Of a stretch of DNA of 64,000 nt, positions 26,692 through 35,440 are shown piece by piece. Positions within the stretch are counted from its first letter, which is position 1, and each line of letters starts with the position of its first letter. Below the pieces are notes generated by a model. The model was not told where the DNA came from. It worked only from the letters and a program-made list of their open reading frames with translations, and did not search any database. This DNA is from an uncultured Prevotellaceae bacterium. GTDB taxonomy: Bacteria; Bacteroidota; Bacteroidia; Bacteroidales; Bacteroidaceae. Location: positions 185,156-249,155 of the forward strand of contig ONCG01000005.1 in NCBI GenBank assembly GCA_900316285.1, read 5' to 3'. Position numbers and translations under genes: made by a program.

Positions 26692-28326
26692 TTATTTTCG
26701 CGGACGGAGATAGATGCAGTCGAGATACATTTCGCGGGCGTAACGCGAGGTCTCGCGGGCGAGAATGGAACATTGCAGCTTCACGGTGACCTTGATGTCG
26801 TTCTGGTCGTAGTTGCAAGCAGGGAACTGGAATGCCTCAGCGAGCACGACAGTGTCGACGCGCAGCGGATCGTTCTGAAACTGCGTGTTGTTGCAGTTGA
26901 AGGTCTGCGTGGCGCCCTCCAGGTCGATATAGGAGATGGTGGCCTTGAACTTATTGGGCTTCAGGTCGGGGTTGGTGGGGTTCGATACGGCCTTCGGCAG
27001 AATGATGGCGCACACGTCGTAGGTGCCGCTGAGCGTGTTGTTGACACGGAACGTGAGCTCCCAGTTGGAAGTTGCCGTGCGCGGGATGATTTGCAGATAG
27101 CCCGACTCAGAGATGGAGTCGGCAGCCAGGCGGCGAATGTTGTAGGAGCAGTCCTTATCGGTTGTGATATACTGGATTTGCTCTGCCTCGCTCCACAGCT
27201 CACGGAAATAGGTTTCGGTGGGTGTGAAGGGCCACGTGTTGGTGGTGTAGAGGATGCCGTTGCTGCACGCGATGGGTGTGGTGTCGTAGAAGATTCCACC
27301 GGGCATGAATGGCTTCAGGAAGCGGTGGAAGACTTGACGGTGCGTGGTGTTGTAGTTGCGGTTCAGACGATAGGGCACCGAGACGAGCGAGTCTTCGGGC
27401 GAGGCCTGTTCGTTGAGGTTGAAGATGGCATCGTCGAGCAGGGCGCGGAGCGACCAGAACTGCTGGATGGAGTCGCGCTTCAGCACTTTCTCGTCGTACT
27501 GGAAGTACTGTGTGGCCTCGTCGTAGGCTTTCTGCCAGGCCTGCTGCGTGGGAGCCAGTACCCAGTAGGTGGAGTCTTCGGCGTCGATGAGGCCAATGCG
27601 CTGCAAGAGTGTGTTCTGCTCGATGACGACGGAGTCGACGTAGACGGGCACACCTTCCACGATGCCTGCCGACACGGATGCATCGGGGTCGAAGCGGTCT
27701 TGCTCGTATTGGCGAAGCATCGCACCGATGGTACTGAGCTGCGGCATGAGCGAGAAGGCCTCGTAGAGGTTCTGCCGATAGGGCAGGGGTCGCGACGTGA
27801 TGTGCAGGATGCCGTTGCGGGCATGAATGTTCGGTGTCGTCACGCTGACGCCTTCAATCTCATGGTTGTCGCCCACGAGGTGCTTGGCGTTGAGCATGAG
27901 CAGCTTCGAGGCCGCCGAGGTCGTTCCGAGCGATGTGGTGGAACGCGACAGGTGGTTCATGACGAACGTCTTTTCAACGATGGAGTCGCCCTGATTGGTC
28001 TGTACGAGCTGCAGCAGCGAGTCGCGGTTGAACGAGCCGTTGACGGGTGCCACGAGGGTGAAGGTCTGTCCCTGGTCGAGCAGGTCGGCATAGCTCACGG
28101 CAGTCTTCTTATGGTGACGGAACACCTTGGTCTGCTGCAACACCTGGCAGAAATCGCTGAGCTGCGGGTTTTGCTGCAGTTGCTTCCATAGCGTTTGTTG
28201 TGCAGCTGCTTCCTGTGTGGCAGAGGGATTGTAGTGGTCGTCCCATTCGGCACAGGAGTTCAGGGTTGCTGCGATGCAGCAACACACTGAACAGGCGAAG
28301 ATATATTTAACAAGTTTGGTAATCAT
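26692..28326 (-). CDS. Fasciclin-domain lipoprotein A
   Basis: A 544-residue surface lipoprotein. The lipobox (TLNSCAEW) follows a leader nearly identical to that of the two SusD genes. One or more fasciclin (FAS1)-like domains are suggested by DFCQVLQQTKVF, FTLVAPVNGSFNRDSL, NHLSRST and GILHITSRPLPY. A C-terminal beta-sandwich region (~390-540, TFRVNNTLSGTYDVCAIILP) may bind ligand or sit in an outer-membrane complex. FAS1 domains generally mediate adhesion or protein contacts; a role as an accessory glycan-binding or scaffold protein for the Sus pairs is inference. It lies between the first SusC gene (83 bases downstream) and fasciclin gene B (50 bases upstream). Confidence 0.78.
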   Translation of the reverse strand: MITKLVKYIFACSVCCCIAATLNSCAEWDDHYNPSATQEAAAQQTLWKQLQQNPQLSDFCQVLQQTKVFRHHKKTAVSYADLLDQGQTFTLVAPVNGSFNRDSLLQLVQTNQGDSIVEKTFVMNHLSRSTTSLGTTSAASKLLMLNAKHLVGDNHEIEGVSVTTPNIHARNGILHITSRPLPYRQNLYEAFSLMPQLSTIGAMLRQYEQDRFDPDASVSAGIVEGVPVYVDSVVIEQNTLLQRIGLIDAEDSTYWVLAPTQQAWQKAYDEATQYFQYDEKVLKRDSIQQFWSLRALLDDAIFNLNEQASPEDSLVSVPYRLNRNYNTTHRQVFHRFLKPFMPGGIFYDTTPIACSNGILYTTNTWPFTPTETYFRELWSEAEQIQYITTDKDCSYNIRRLAADSISESGYLQIIPRTATSNWELTFRVNNTLSGTYDVCAIILPKAVSNPTNPDLKPNKFKATISYIDLEGATQTFNCNNTQFQNDPLRVDTVVLAEAFQFPACNYDQNDIKVTVKLQCSILARETSRYAREMYLDCIYLRPRK

Positions 28327-28376
28327 ATTTTGATGTTGTGATGTTGAGTTGATACTTAACCAGTGTTGACATTCAA

Positions 28377-30359
28377 CTAGTGCGTGTCTTCACCCTGTGG
28401 GCTGCCATAGATGCTCTTCGGACAGAGTTCGATGTAGTCGAACGACCAGTAGCGGTCGGGATCGTCGAGAACCTGACGGAAACGCAAGTAGTAGGTCTGC
28501 TCGGGAGTGAGGTACTGAGTGGTGAGCACTCGGCGCAGATTCCAGTTGTTGCCGCGAAGCGGATGGTCGGCATCCCACGGGCGGTAGCTGTCCATACCCT
28601 TCATGTAGCCACGATTGTGCATAGCCTTGTCGTTGGCGGTGTTCTCCTCGGGGTCGTCGGTGTCCTCGGTCCATCCGATGTTGGGGTCGGGACCATAGAC
28701 GCGCAGGTCGACGGGAATGCCGCAGGGCTCGTTGTTCAGGTAGACCTGGATGACGCCGCGCTCCTCACCGACGGTGTAGCCGAGACGGATTTCGTAGGTT
28801 CCAGAGGGAACGGGCGGCAGCTTGAATGCTACGTCGAACACACCCGAGATACACACGGCGTTGGCGCAGTAGGAGTTCCAGTAGCCCACATCGGAGTGTA
28901 CGCCCACGTAGGTCTCGGGGCTTACCTTCCAGTCGGTGATGTACTGGTTCTTGAATCCGGTGAGGATGTCCTCGCCATAGCGGCCGCGGCCATTGCAGTT
29001 CATGAAGTCGGGGCTGAGCACGGTGGCATCGATGCGGATGCGGCAGTTCAGCACCTTGTCGCGCACCTCAGTGGTGTAGGCGAGGATGTCGTCGAGGTAG
29101 TGGTAGACACCGTTCAACGCGTTCTGGTCGATGCTTCCCGACTCAGACGGCGACAGCACCTTCACGCCTCTGACGCTGATGTTGTTCTGCAAGCCCTTGC
29201 GGTTGATGAACAAGCCTGCGGGAGGACCGGCAAAGCGCATGATGGTGCCCGGACACATGGTCTCGTAGAACTCCTCGGGGTCGCTCAGTGAGGTGTACCA
29301 GCAGTGCTCGCGCAGTTCGCCCGACTGTACCCAGCTGTTGTACTGGCCGATGCGCGGCAGCAGGTGGTAGCTCACGAAGCGGTTCAGCGGGTTCTTGCGA
29401 TGCTTGAAGTCGTCGTCATACAGTCCGGCGTCCTCGGGGTAGGTCTGGTCGTAGATGCGCTTGGCATACGCCTTCAGGTCGTCGAGGTTGTTGATGCCGT
29501 GAGCACGATAGATGGAGTCGGGCTCCACGAATGCCGTGTACTTGAAGTAGCGCTTCTCGGGCCAGAACGAACGGGTGTAGAGAGCCGAACCCGACGTACA
29601 GCGCACCATCACACCCGTGTGGACGGAGTCCTCGCTGCAGTAGTAGCTCTCGTCGAGATAGCGTGTCAGCGAGTCGCACATGCCCGTGAGCTGCAGGGCC
29701 TGCGAGAAGATGGTGAGCGTGCTGTCCTCGGCAATCTTGTCGGCCAGCAGCAGGCTGCTCGACGTGATGACGTTGTTCAGGACGTGTACGACACCATTCG
29801 TGACGGAGTCGTTGTAGTCCACCATGCGTGCGTTCTTATTGATATAGTATACCAATGCGTTGTGGTTGGCAACATCCGAGTCGCTGGAGAGGACGATGTA
29901 GCTATCGTCCATGTTCAGCTCCGGCAGAGCACCTTCGTCGATGTCGGTGGTGAAGAACGCACCTTTCTTGATGATGTGCGTGCGTGCGATGGTGTCGCAG
30001 GTGGCGGTGGGAATACCGTCGATGTCGCTATAGCCCATGCGCTTCAGATAGCGCTCGATGCCTTCGTTGTTCGGGGCAAAGAGGGTGTACTGGCCATAGG
30101 TGGCGAGCATCGAGAAGTAAGGTGTGCGCTTCAGGATGCCGATGAACTCGCTGAAATCCTCGGAGTGCTCCTGCAGGAATTCTGCTGCGGTGAGCTTCGT
30201 CGACGAGTAGTAGTTCTCGGGGACGTCGTCGTTGTCGACGCACGACGTCAGCAACCCGCTCACTCCTCCAACGAGCATCACGAGCCATACCAACAGCTTC
30301 TTTATCTTTTTCACGTGTGTTGCAATCATTCGGCAACATACAGAACTTTTGCTAATCAT
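28377..30359 (-). CDS. Fasciclin-domain lipoprotein B
   Basis: A 660-residue predicted surface lipoprotein with lipobox LLTSCVDN. The FAS1-like part (residues ~40-220) is recognisable from EFIGILKRTPYFSMLATYGQ, YTLFAPNNEGIERYL, ARTHIIKKGAFF and NGVVHVLNNVI. A second divergent FAS1-like segment and a C-terminal carbohydrate-binding-like sandwich (TYEIRLGYTVGEERGVIQVY) follow. The open frame begins MISKSS; an alternative start at 30329 (MIATHVKKIKKLLVW) gives a more normal lipoprotein signal, and I cannot decide between them. The neighbours are the second SusD gene upstream and fasciclin gene A downstream, all on the minus strand. The function is inferred only from position and domains. Confidence 0.78.
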   Translation of the reverse strand: MISKSSVCCRMIATHVKKIKKLLVWLVMLVGGVSGLLTSCVDNDDVPENYYSSTKLTAAEFLQEHSEDFSEFIGILKRTPYFSMLATYGQYTLFAPNNEGIERYLKRMGYSDIDGIPTATCDTIARTHIIKKGAFFTTDIDEGALPELNMDDSYIVLSSDSDVANHNALVYYINKNARMVDYNDSVTNGVVHVLNNVITSSSLLLADKIAEDSTLTIFSQALQLTGMCDSLTRYLDESYYCSEDSVHTGVMVRCTSGSALYTRSFWPEKRYFKYTAFVEPDSIYRAHGINNLDDLKAYAKRIYDQTYPEDAGLYDDDFKHRKNPLNRFVSYHLLPRIGQYNSWVQSGELREHCWYTSLSDPEEFYETMCPGTIMRFAGPPAGLFINRKGLQNNISVRGVKVLSPSESGSIDQNALNGVYHYLDDILAYTTEVRDKVLNCRIRIDATVLSPDFMNCNGRGRYGEDILTGFKNQYITDWKVSPETYVGVHSDVGYWNSYCANAVCISGVFDVAFKLPPVPSGTYEIRLGYTVGEERGVIQVYLNNEPCGIPVDLRVYGPDPNIGWTEDTDDPEENTANDKAMHNRGYMKGMDSYRPWDADHPLRGNNWNLRRVLTTQYLTPEQTYYLRFRQVLDDPDRYWSFDYIELCPKSIYGSPQGEDTH

Positions 30360-30388
30360 ATTGGATTCTGATTTTATGTTTTAACGAA

Positions 30389-32086
30389 TTAATTTGTCAG
30401 CTCCGAGTCTTCACCCTTGTTGAATGCAGGATTCTGCTTCAGCAGCGGGTTCACCTTCAGTTCGCTCTTGGCATAGGGGAAGTAGATGATGTTCGGGTCG
30501 GCAAGCTTGATCTTCAGGGCGTTCACGTTCTCGATGTACTTACGTGACGTCAGAGAGATGAGTCGGGTGTTGTTGCCGTCGCGGCGAGCCATGCGTACGA
30601 GGTCGTACCAGCGCTTGCCCTCGAACATGAATTCGCGCTGGCGCTCGGCCATAAGCAGCTCCTCCATCGATGCCTTTGAGTTCACGTAGTCGCTCATCTT
30701 CAAGGTGTCGGTACGGGCGGCGGTGGTTACGTCGTTAGCGCGCTTGTTGACCTGGTTGATCAGCATGAAGGCACGCTCGTAGCCTTCTTCGCCACGCTCG
30801 ATCTCGGCTTCAGCCTTGATGAGCATCATGTCGGTGAGACGGTAGAAAATCCAGTTGGCATCGGCTCCGGAGCGACGTGTGCGGCTTGTGTTTAGGTCGG
30901 CCTCCTTGGTGACGTTCTGCGTGGTGTAGCTGATGGTACGCAATGCATATTTCGTGATGGCATAGCGCGAGTTGTCGAGCATCGATGCCTCGTAGACGCG
31001 GCCATCGGTTTTCTTGAATATCGTGTTGGTGCCCTGTGCGGCATCCTTGCAGAGGAAGTCGGGAGCGGTGAGGCGGCCGGTGACGTTGTTCGAGTTGCCG
31101 TAGAAGTTGCTCACCCACGTGTTGGTCTGGCTCTGGTTGGTCTGGAAGTAGAGTTCGAAGATGCTCTCGAAGGAGTTGCCCGTTCCGAAGATTTCGTTGT
31201 AGGCATTTCCGCAGACCGTGCTGCCGATGGGCTTCGTCAGGATGAGAGGAATGTCGCCAAACAGTCCGATGTTGTTCACATTACCCTCGCGCTGCAGCAT
31301 TTCTTTGTATTGTTGGCGCTTGTGGTCGATGACCAGGTCGCAATAGCGGATGCTGTTGTCCCAGTCGCCCTTCCAAAGGTACAGGTCGGCCAGCAGGGCA
31401 TAGATGGCCCAGCGCGTGATCTTGCTCGTGTTCACATAGGCGTTCGGGCTCTCGTCGGTGTAGTAGCGTCTGACGGCGAGGTCCTTTACGTTCTCAAGGT
31501 CTTTGATGAGCGAGTCCAGAACTGCCTCGAAAGGTGTGGCGGGCAGCACGTAGGGCTGCGTGTCGTCGATGCTGGGCTCGGTGGAGTAGGGTACATCGCG
31601 GAACGTTCTGATGAGATAGAAGTAGCACAGGGCGCGCAGGGCTGTTGCCTCTGCAATGTTGGCCTTCATCTCTTCCTCGGTGTAGTTCGGGTCGATGGCC
31701 TGTACCTTTGGTGCATAGTGGCAAACGGTGTTGCAACGGTTGATGGCCTCGTAGAACTTCGACCAGTTGCAATAGGCGTTCGACGGCAGGAGGTTCTCCT
31801 TCAGGATTTCGTTGATTTCGTTGGGGACATTCGCACCCAGTCGCATGTTATCGCTGCGCAGCTCGCCCCACACGGCCATTCGTGCCAGACAGTCGCTGTG
31901 CTCCAGTGTCTCGTAGCAGCTGTTCATGACACTCGACACGTCTGCCTTCTCGGTCCAGTAGTTCTCCAGCACCACTTCATTCGTCGGCAGGATGTCGAGG
32001 AAGTCGTTGCAGCTGGTGAGGGTTGCTGTGATGCAGCAACACACTGAACAGGCGAGGATATATTGTTTGATTCTCTTGGTAATCAT
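30389..32086 (-). CDS. SusD/RagB-like nutrient-binding lipoprotein (second pair)
   Basis: A ~565-residue outer-membrane lipoprotein partnering the SusC-like transporter just upstream. Lipobox TLTSCNDF; the SusD core is plain from FLDILPTNEVVLENYWTEKA, ALRALCYFYLIRTFRDVPYS and the C-terminal RQREFMFEGKRWYDLVRMAR, a hallmark of the family. The open frame starts eight codons earlier (MNNEQLII), but I chose the ATG at 32084-32086 because its leader MITKRIKQYILACSVCC aligns base for base with the other MITK leaders of the operon. The upstream extension is AT-rich, as expected of a leader. It is separated from SusC by only about 30 bases. Confidence 0.93.
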   Translation of the reverse strand: MITKRIKQYILACSVCCCITATLTSCNDFLDILPTNEVVLENYWTEKADVSSVMNSCYETLEHSDCLARMAVWGELRSDNMRLGANVPNEINEILKENLLPSNAYCNWSKFYEAINRCNTVCHYAPKVQAIDPNYTEEEMKANIAEATALRALCYFYLIRTFRDVPYSTEPSIDDTQPYVLPATPFEAVLDSLIKDLENVKDLAVRRYYTDESPNAYVNTSKITRWAIYALLADLYLWKGDWDNSIRYCDLVIDHKRQQYKEMLQREGNVNNIGLFGDIPLILTKPIGSTVCGNAYNEIFGTGNSFESIFELYFQTNQSQTNTWVSNFYGNSNNVTGRLTAPDFLCKDAAQGTNTIFKKTDGRVYEASMLDNSRYAITKYALRTISYTTQNVTKEADLNTSRTRRSGADANWIFYRLTDMMLIKAEAEIERGEEGYERAFMLINQVNKRANDVTTAARTDTLKMSDYVNSKASMEELLMAERQREFMFEGKRWYDLVRMARRDGNNTRLISLTSRKYIENVNALKIKLADPNIIYFPYAKSELKVNPLLKQNPAFNKGEDSELTN

Positions 32087-32119
32087 AATTATCAATTGTT
32101 CATTATTCATTATTAATTA

Positions 32120-35100
32120 TTAGAATACCACTGTGATACCTGCGGTGAACGATTTTGCACGAGGAGTCTTTGCCTCGTCGGTCACCACGCCCATTGAGCC
32201 ATAGCCTACTTCAGGATCGGCACCAGAGTACTTCGTCAGGCAGAAGAGGTTGTTAGCAGAGAGATAGAAGCTCAGCTGCGTCAGACCAATCTTCTTGATG
32301 ACGCGCGGGTCGAACGAATAGCTCAGCTGTGAGTAGTTCAAGCGGATGAACGAGCCGTTCTCGACGAAGCGGTCGCTGCCCAGCCAGTTGTAACCCGTCT
32401 GGCGCAGAGCACGCGGGATGTCGGTGACGTCGCCTTCCACACGCCAACGCCAGTTCACGGCGCGGCTCTGGTTGTTGTTAGAATACATGTTCTCAGCTCT
32501 CATGCGGGCGGCATTGATGATCTTGTTGCCGTAGCGGAAGTTGAACTGGTTGTTCCATGTGAGGCGGCCAAAGTTCAGCTTGAAGCCGAAACCACCAGTG
32601 AACTTAGGCAGCGATGAGCCCAGATACACGATGTCGAGCTCGTTGATCTGACCGTCGTGGTTCACGTCGTCGTATTTGGCGTCACCACCGCGGAACTCGT
32701 AGTTCACCGAGCCGTAGCAGAACGTCATGGGCTTCGTCATCTGGTTCTCGTCGAGGATGACGACATCGTTCTCGTCGCGCACGACAGGAGCGTCGGGGCC
32801 GCTGACGCCTGGAATCTCGGTTGGCGTGTAATCGGAATACTGATAAACGCCTTTATATCTGAAACCATAGATGCTACCCATTGCACGATTGAGCTCTACG
32901 CGCGAGAGATACGAGCCGTTGTTGCGGTCGAACTCGTGGTTGAGGCTGGCGAGACAGGTCTCGTCCATGCGGGTAATCTGGTTCTTGTTGTTAGCAAAGG
33001 TGACGTTCACGTCGAAGCTGAACTTCTTATAGCGGATGATGCGATTACCGTTCAGGTTGAACTCCCAACCGATGTTCTTCATGTCGCCCACGTTCTGATA
33101 GGCCAGCGTGGAATAACCCGATGAGGTAGGAATGCCTCGGCTGGCCATCAGCAGGTCGGTGGTGTACTGCCAGTAGAGTTCCACATTACCCGTGATGCGC
33201 TCGTTGAAGAATCCGAAGTCGGTACCGAGGTTGTAGGTCTCCTTCTGCTCCCACTTCAGGTTTCGCAGCTGGATGTTCTGCGGATAGATACTTCCTTCGC
33301 CGAGATAGCCGCTACCGTTACGATACTTACTGAAGAACAATCCTTCAGAGCCCGGCTGGCGGCCGCTGATACCCCAACCCGGACGGATGGAGAGCATCGA
33401 CACGAAGGGCAGTGCCTTGATAAACCACGGCTCTTTGCTGATGTTCCAACGAAGGGAGAATGCAGGGAAGTTACCCCAGCGCTGGTTGTCGCCGAACTTC
33501 GTACAGCCGTCGCGACGGACGGTGAAGTCGGCCATATAGCGTGCCTTGTAGGCGTAGTGTGCAGAATAGGTGAAGTAGATGCTGCGCCACTGACCACTAC
33601 CGGTGCTGATGTCTTGAATGATACCTTCGGCAGCAGGGCTGGTGATGCTTCCTGAGGGCAGACCCCAAGAAACAGTGCGCTGGTCGGAGCTGGTACCGCT
33701 GGTGAGCTGTCCGCGAAGCATCATCGTGAGCACGTGGTCCTTGTTCTTGAAGGCCGGCGTGAAGGTCAGCGTATGCGTGGTGGTCACACCCAGGCTCTTC
33801 GATGAGCTGGCCGTTGTGCGGTTGCTCTCGCGGTTGTTGGTGTCGTTCCATCCGCGTGTGCTGAGCGACAGCGGCATGAACTGGTCTTCGTAGCGGTTGA
33901 AGATGTTGAACACCACCTTGCCTTCATAGGCCAGGCGTGTCTTGTCTTCCTCCAGTCCCAGGAGGTTATAGCGCAGCTTAAACTCCGGCGTGATGTTATA
34001 GCTGGTCTCGTCGTTGCTGGCCAGATGGGCAAGAGCAACGGGGTTCTTATGGTCGAGCTGGTCGCGCAGCTGCGAGGAAACCGTAGGCAGCATGGAGTAG
34101 TAGTCCTCCAGGTCGTTGCCGTTGCGGTCTTGCTCATAAACCGAAAGGTTCGGCATGCGGACGTAAGCGATTGACAGCAGGTCGCCGTTGTTCTTCTTGT
34201 TCTTGGTGTAGGTAAGGGCGATGTTGGTCTCAATCTTGATGCGGTCGCTGACGAAGTAGTCGAGGTTCACACGCGATGTGAAGCGGTTCAGCACCTGCTC
34301 GATGATAGAACCCGTCTCATGGTCGTAGCCCGCACCGATGCGGAAGTGAGCCTTCTCACCACCACCGGTCAGGGCAAGGTAGTGGTTCTGTCGCCAACCC
34401 ACCTTCTTCACCTCCTTCAGCCAGTCGGTGTTGTTGTTATACATTTCATACTCCGAGAAGCTGGGGTTGTAGTTCAGCTCGGGGATATCGCTCGATGCAT
34501 CGCTCAGTGAAGGATTGAAGTATTCCTCCTTGAGCAGCATGGTGTACTCATCACCGTTCAGCATCTCGTAGCCGTTGGGCTGATAGGTGCCAGTGAGACG
34601 ATAGCTGTAGTTCACACGAGTCTGACCACGCGTACCACGCTTCGTCTTGATCTCGATAACACCATTCGAACCCTGCGAACCCCAAACGGCCGTTGCGGCG
34701 GCATCCTTCAGCACCGAGATGCTCTCGATGTCCTCAGGGTTCACGTTCAGAAGTTCAGCGAACTTTTCTTCGTTGGCCGACTGGAAGTCGAAGTTGTTGG
34801 TGTTGGTCTCCCAAACGTTGCCATCAACGACGATAAGCGGTTCGCTCGAACCATTGATACTCGACACACCACGCAGACGCATCGATGTACCGCTACCCAG
34901 GTTACCTGAGTTGGCCACGATGTCAAGTCCGGCGATACGTCCCTGCAGGGCCTCGTCGACGGTGGTGATAGCCAGACCGTCGAACTCCTTCATGTCGATG
35001 CTCTGACGGGCAGTAGAGATTTCGTCGAGCGGAATCTGCAGTCCGGCGCCATCGGTACGGCGACGGGCGGTGACGGTGACTTCGCTGATTTGCGTGGCAT

Positions 35101-35416
35101 CGACCATCGTCACCTCGTAGTGAGTGCGGTCGAAGCGGAACGTCTGTGTCTTGTAGCCGACGAAGGAGATGCGCAGCTTGTCCTTCACGTTCTTCACACG
35201 GAACGAGAAGTTTCCGTTGATATCGGTGACGGTAGATGCGACGATACGATTGGCGGCATCGATTTCAACGACGTTCGCCATCACAACAGGGCCGAAGTCA
35301 TCGACGACGGTACCGCTGATGACATCGCCTGCCTGTTGGGCAAATGCATTGATAATTGACAATTGACAACTGAGAATTATCAATCCTAATATTCTATATA
35401 GTCTGTTACTCATCAT
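32120..35416 (-). CDS. SusC/RagA-like TonB-linked outer-membrane transporter (second pair)
   Basis: A 1098-residue TonB-dependent importer with all the standard parts: signal peptide (IILSCQLSIINAFAQ), regulatory-like beta-sandwich (VISGTVVDDFGPVVMANVVE), the sequence EVTVTARRR before the plug, plug signatures (TSMRLRGVSSINGSSEPLIV, VWGSQGSNGVIEIKTKRG), and a barrel ending in FTAGITVVF with a terminal Phe. It should import an oligosaccharide bound by the SusD-like lipoprotein immediately downstream. It is preceded by fasciclin gene C (24-base gap) and is likely part of a transcript starting at 38055. The start is MMSNR; either Met could serve. Confidence 0.95.
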   Translation of the reverse strand: MMSNRLYRILGLIILSCQLSIINAFAQQAGDVISGTVVDDFGPVVMANVVEIDAANRIVASTVTDINGNFSFRVKNVKDKLRISFVGYKTQTFRFDRTHYEVTMVDATQISEVTVTARRRTDGAGLQIPLDEISTARQSIDMKEFDGLAITTVDEALQGRIAGLDIVANSGNLGSGTSMRLRGVSSINGSSEPLIVVDGNVWETNTNNFDFQSANEEKFAELLNVNPEDIESISVLKDAAATAVWGSQGSNGVIEIKTKRGTRGQTRVNYSYRLTGTYQPNGYEMLNGDEYTMLLKEEYFNPSLSDASSDIPELNYNPSFSEYEMYNNNTDWLKEVKKVGWRQNHYLALTGGGEKAHFRIGAGYDHETGSIIEQVLNRFTSRVNLDYFVSDRIKIETNIALTYTKNKKNNGDLLSIAYVRMPNLSVYEQDRNGNDLEDYYSMLPTVSSQLRDQLDHKNPVALAHLASNDETSYNITPEFKLRYNLLGLEEDKTRLAYEGKVVFNIFNRYEDQFMPLSLSTRGWNDTNNRESNRTTASSSKSLGVTTTHTLTFTPAFKNKDHVLTMMLRGQLTSGTSSDQRTVSWGLPSGSITSPAAEGIIQDISTGSGQWRSIYFTYSAHYAYKARYMADFTVRRDGCTKFGDNQRWGNFPAFSLRWNISKEPWFIKALPFVSMLSIRPGWGISGRQPGSEGLFFSKYRNGSGYLGEGSIYPQNIQLRNLKWEQKETYNLGTDFGFFNERITGNVELYWQYTTDLLMASRGIPTSSGYSTLAYQNVGDMKNIGWEFNLNGNRIIRYKKFSFDVNVTFANNKNQITRMDETCLASLNHEFDRNNGSYLSRVELNRAMGSIYGFRYKGVYQYSDYTPTEIPGVSGPDAPVVRDENDVVILDENQMTKPMTFCYGSVNYEFRGGDAKYDDVNHDGQINELDIVYLGSSLPKFTGGFGFKLNFGRLTWNNQFNFRYGNKIINAARMRAENMYSNNNQSRAVNWRWRVEGDVTDIPRALRQTGYNWLGSDRFVENGSFIRLNYSQLSYSFDPRVIKKIGLTQLSFYLSANNLFCLTKYSGADPEVGYGSMGVVTDEAKTPRAKSFTAGITVVF

Positions 35417-35440
35417 TGTATTTCAGTTTTCAATGATCAA

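Noticed and set aside
24941-26713. Plus-strand open frame (590 codons) opposite the first SusC gene
   Set aside because: It is a shadow of the SusC reading frame with low-complexity Val/Gly/Glu composition and no start context.
26611-28191. Plus-strand open frame (526 codons) opposite fasciclin gene A
   Set aside because: It is antisense to a gene with a good lipoprotein signal; the translation shows no motif.
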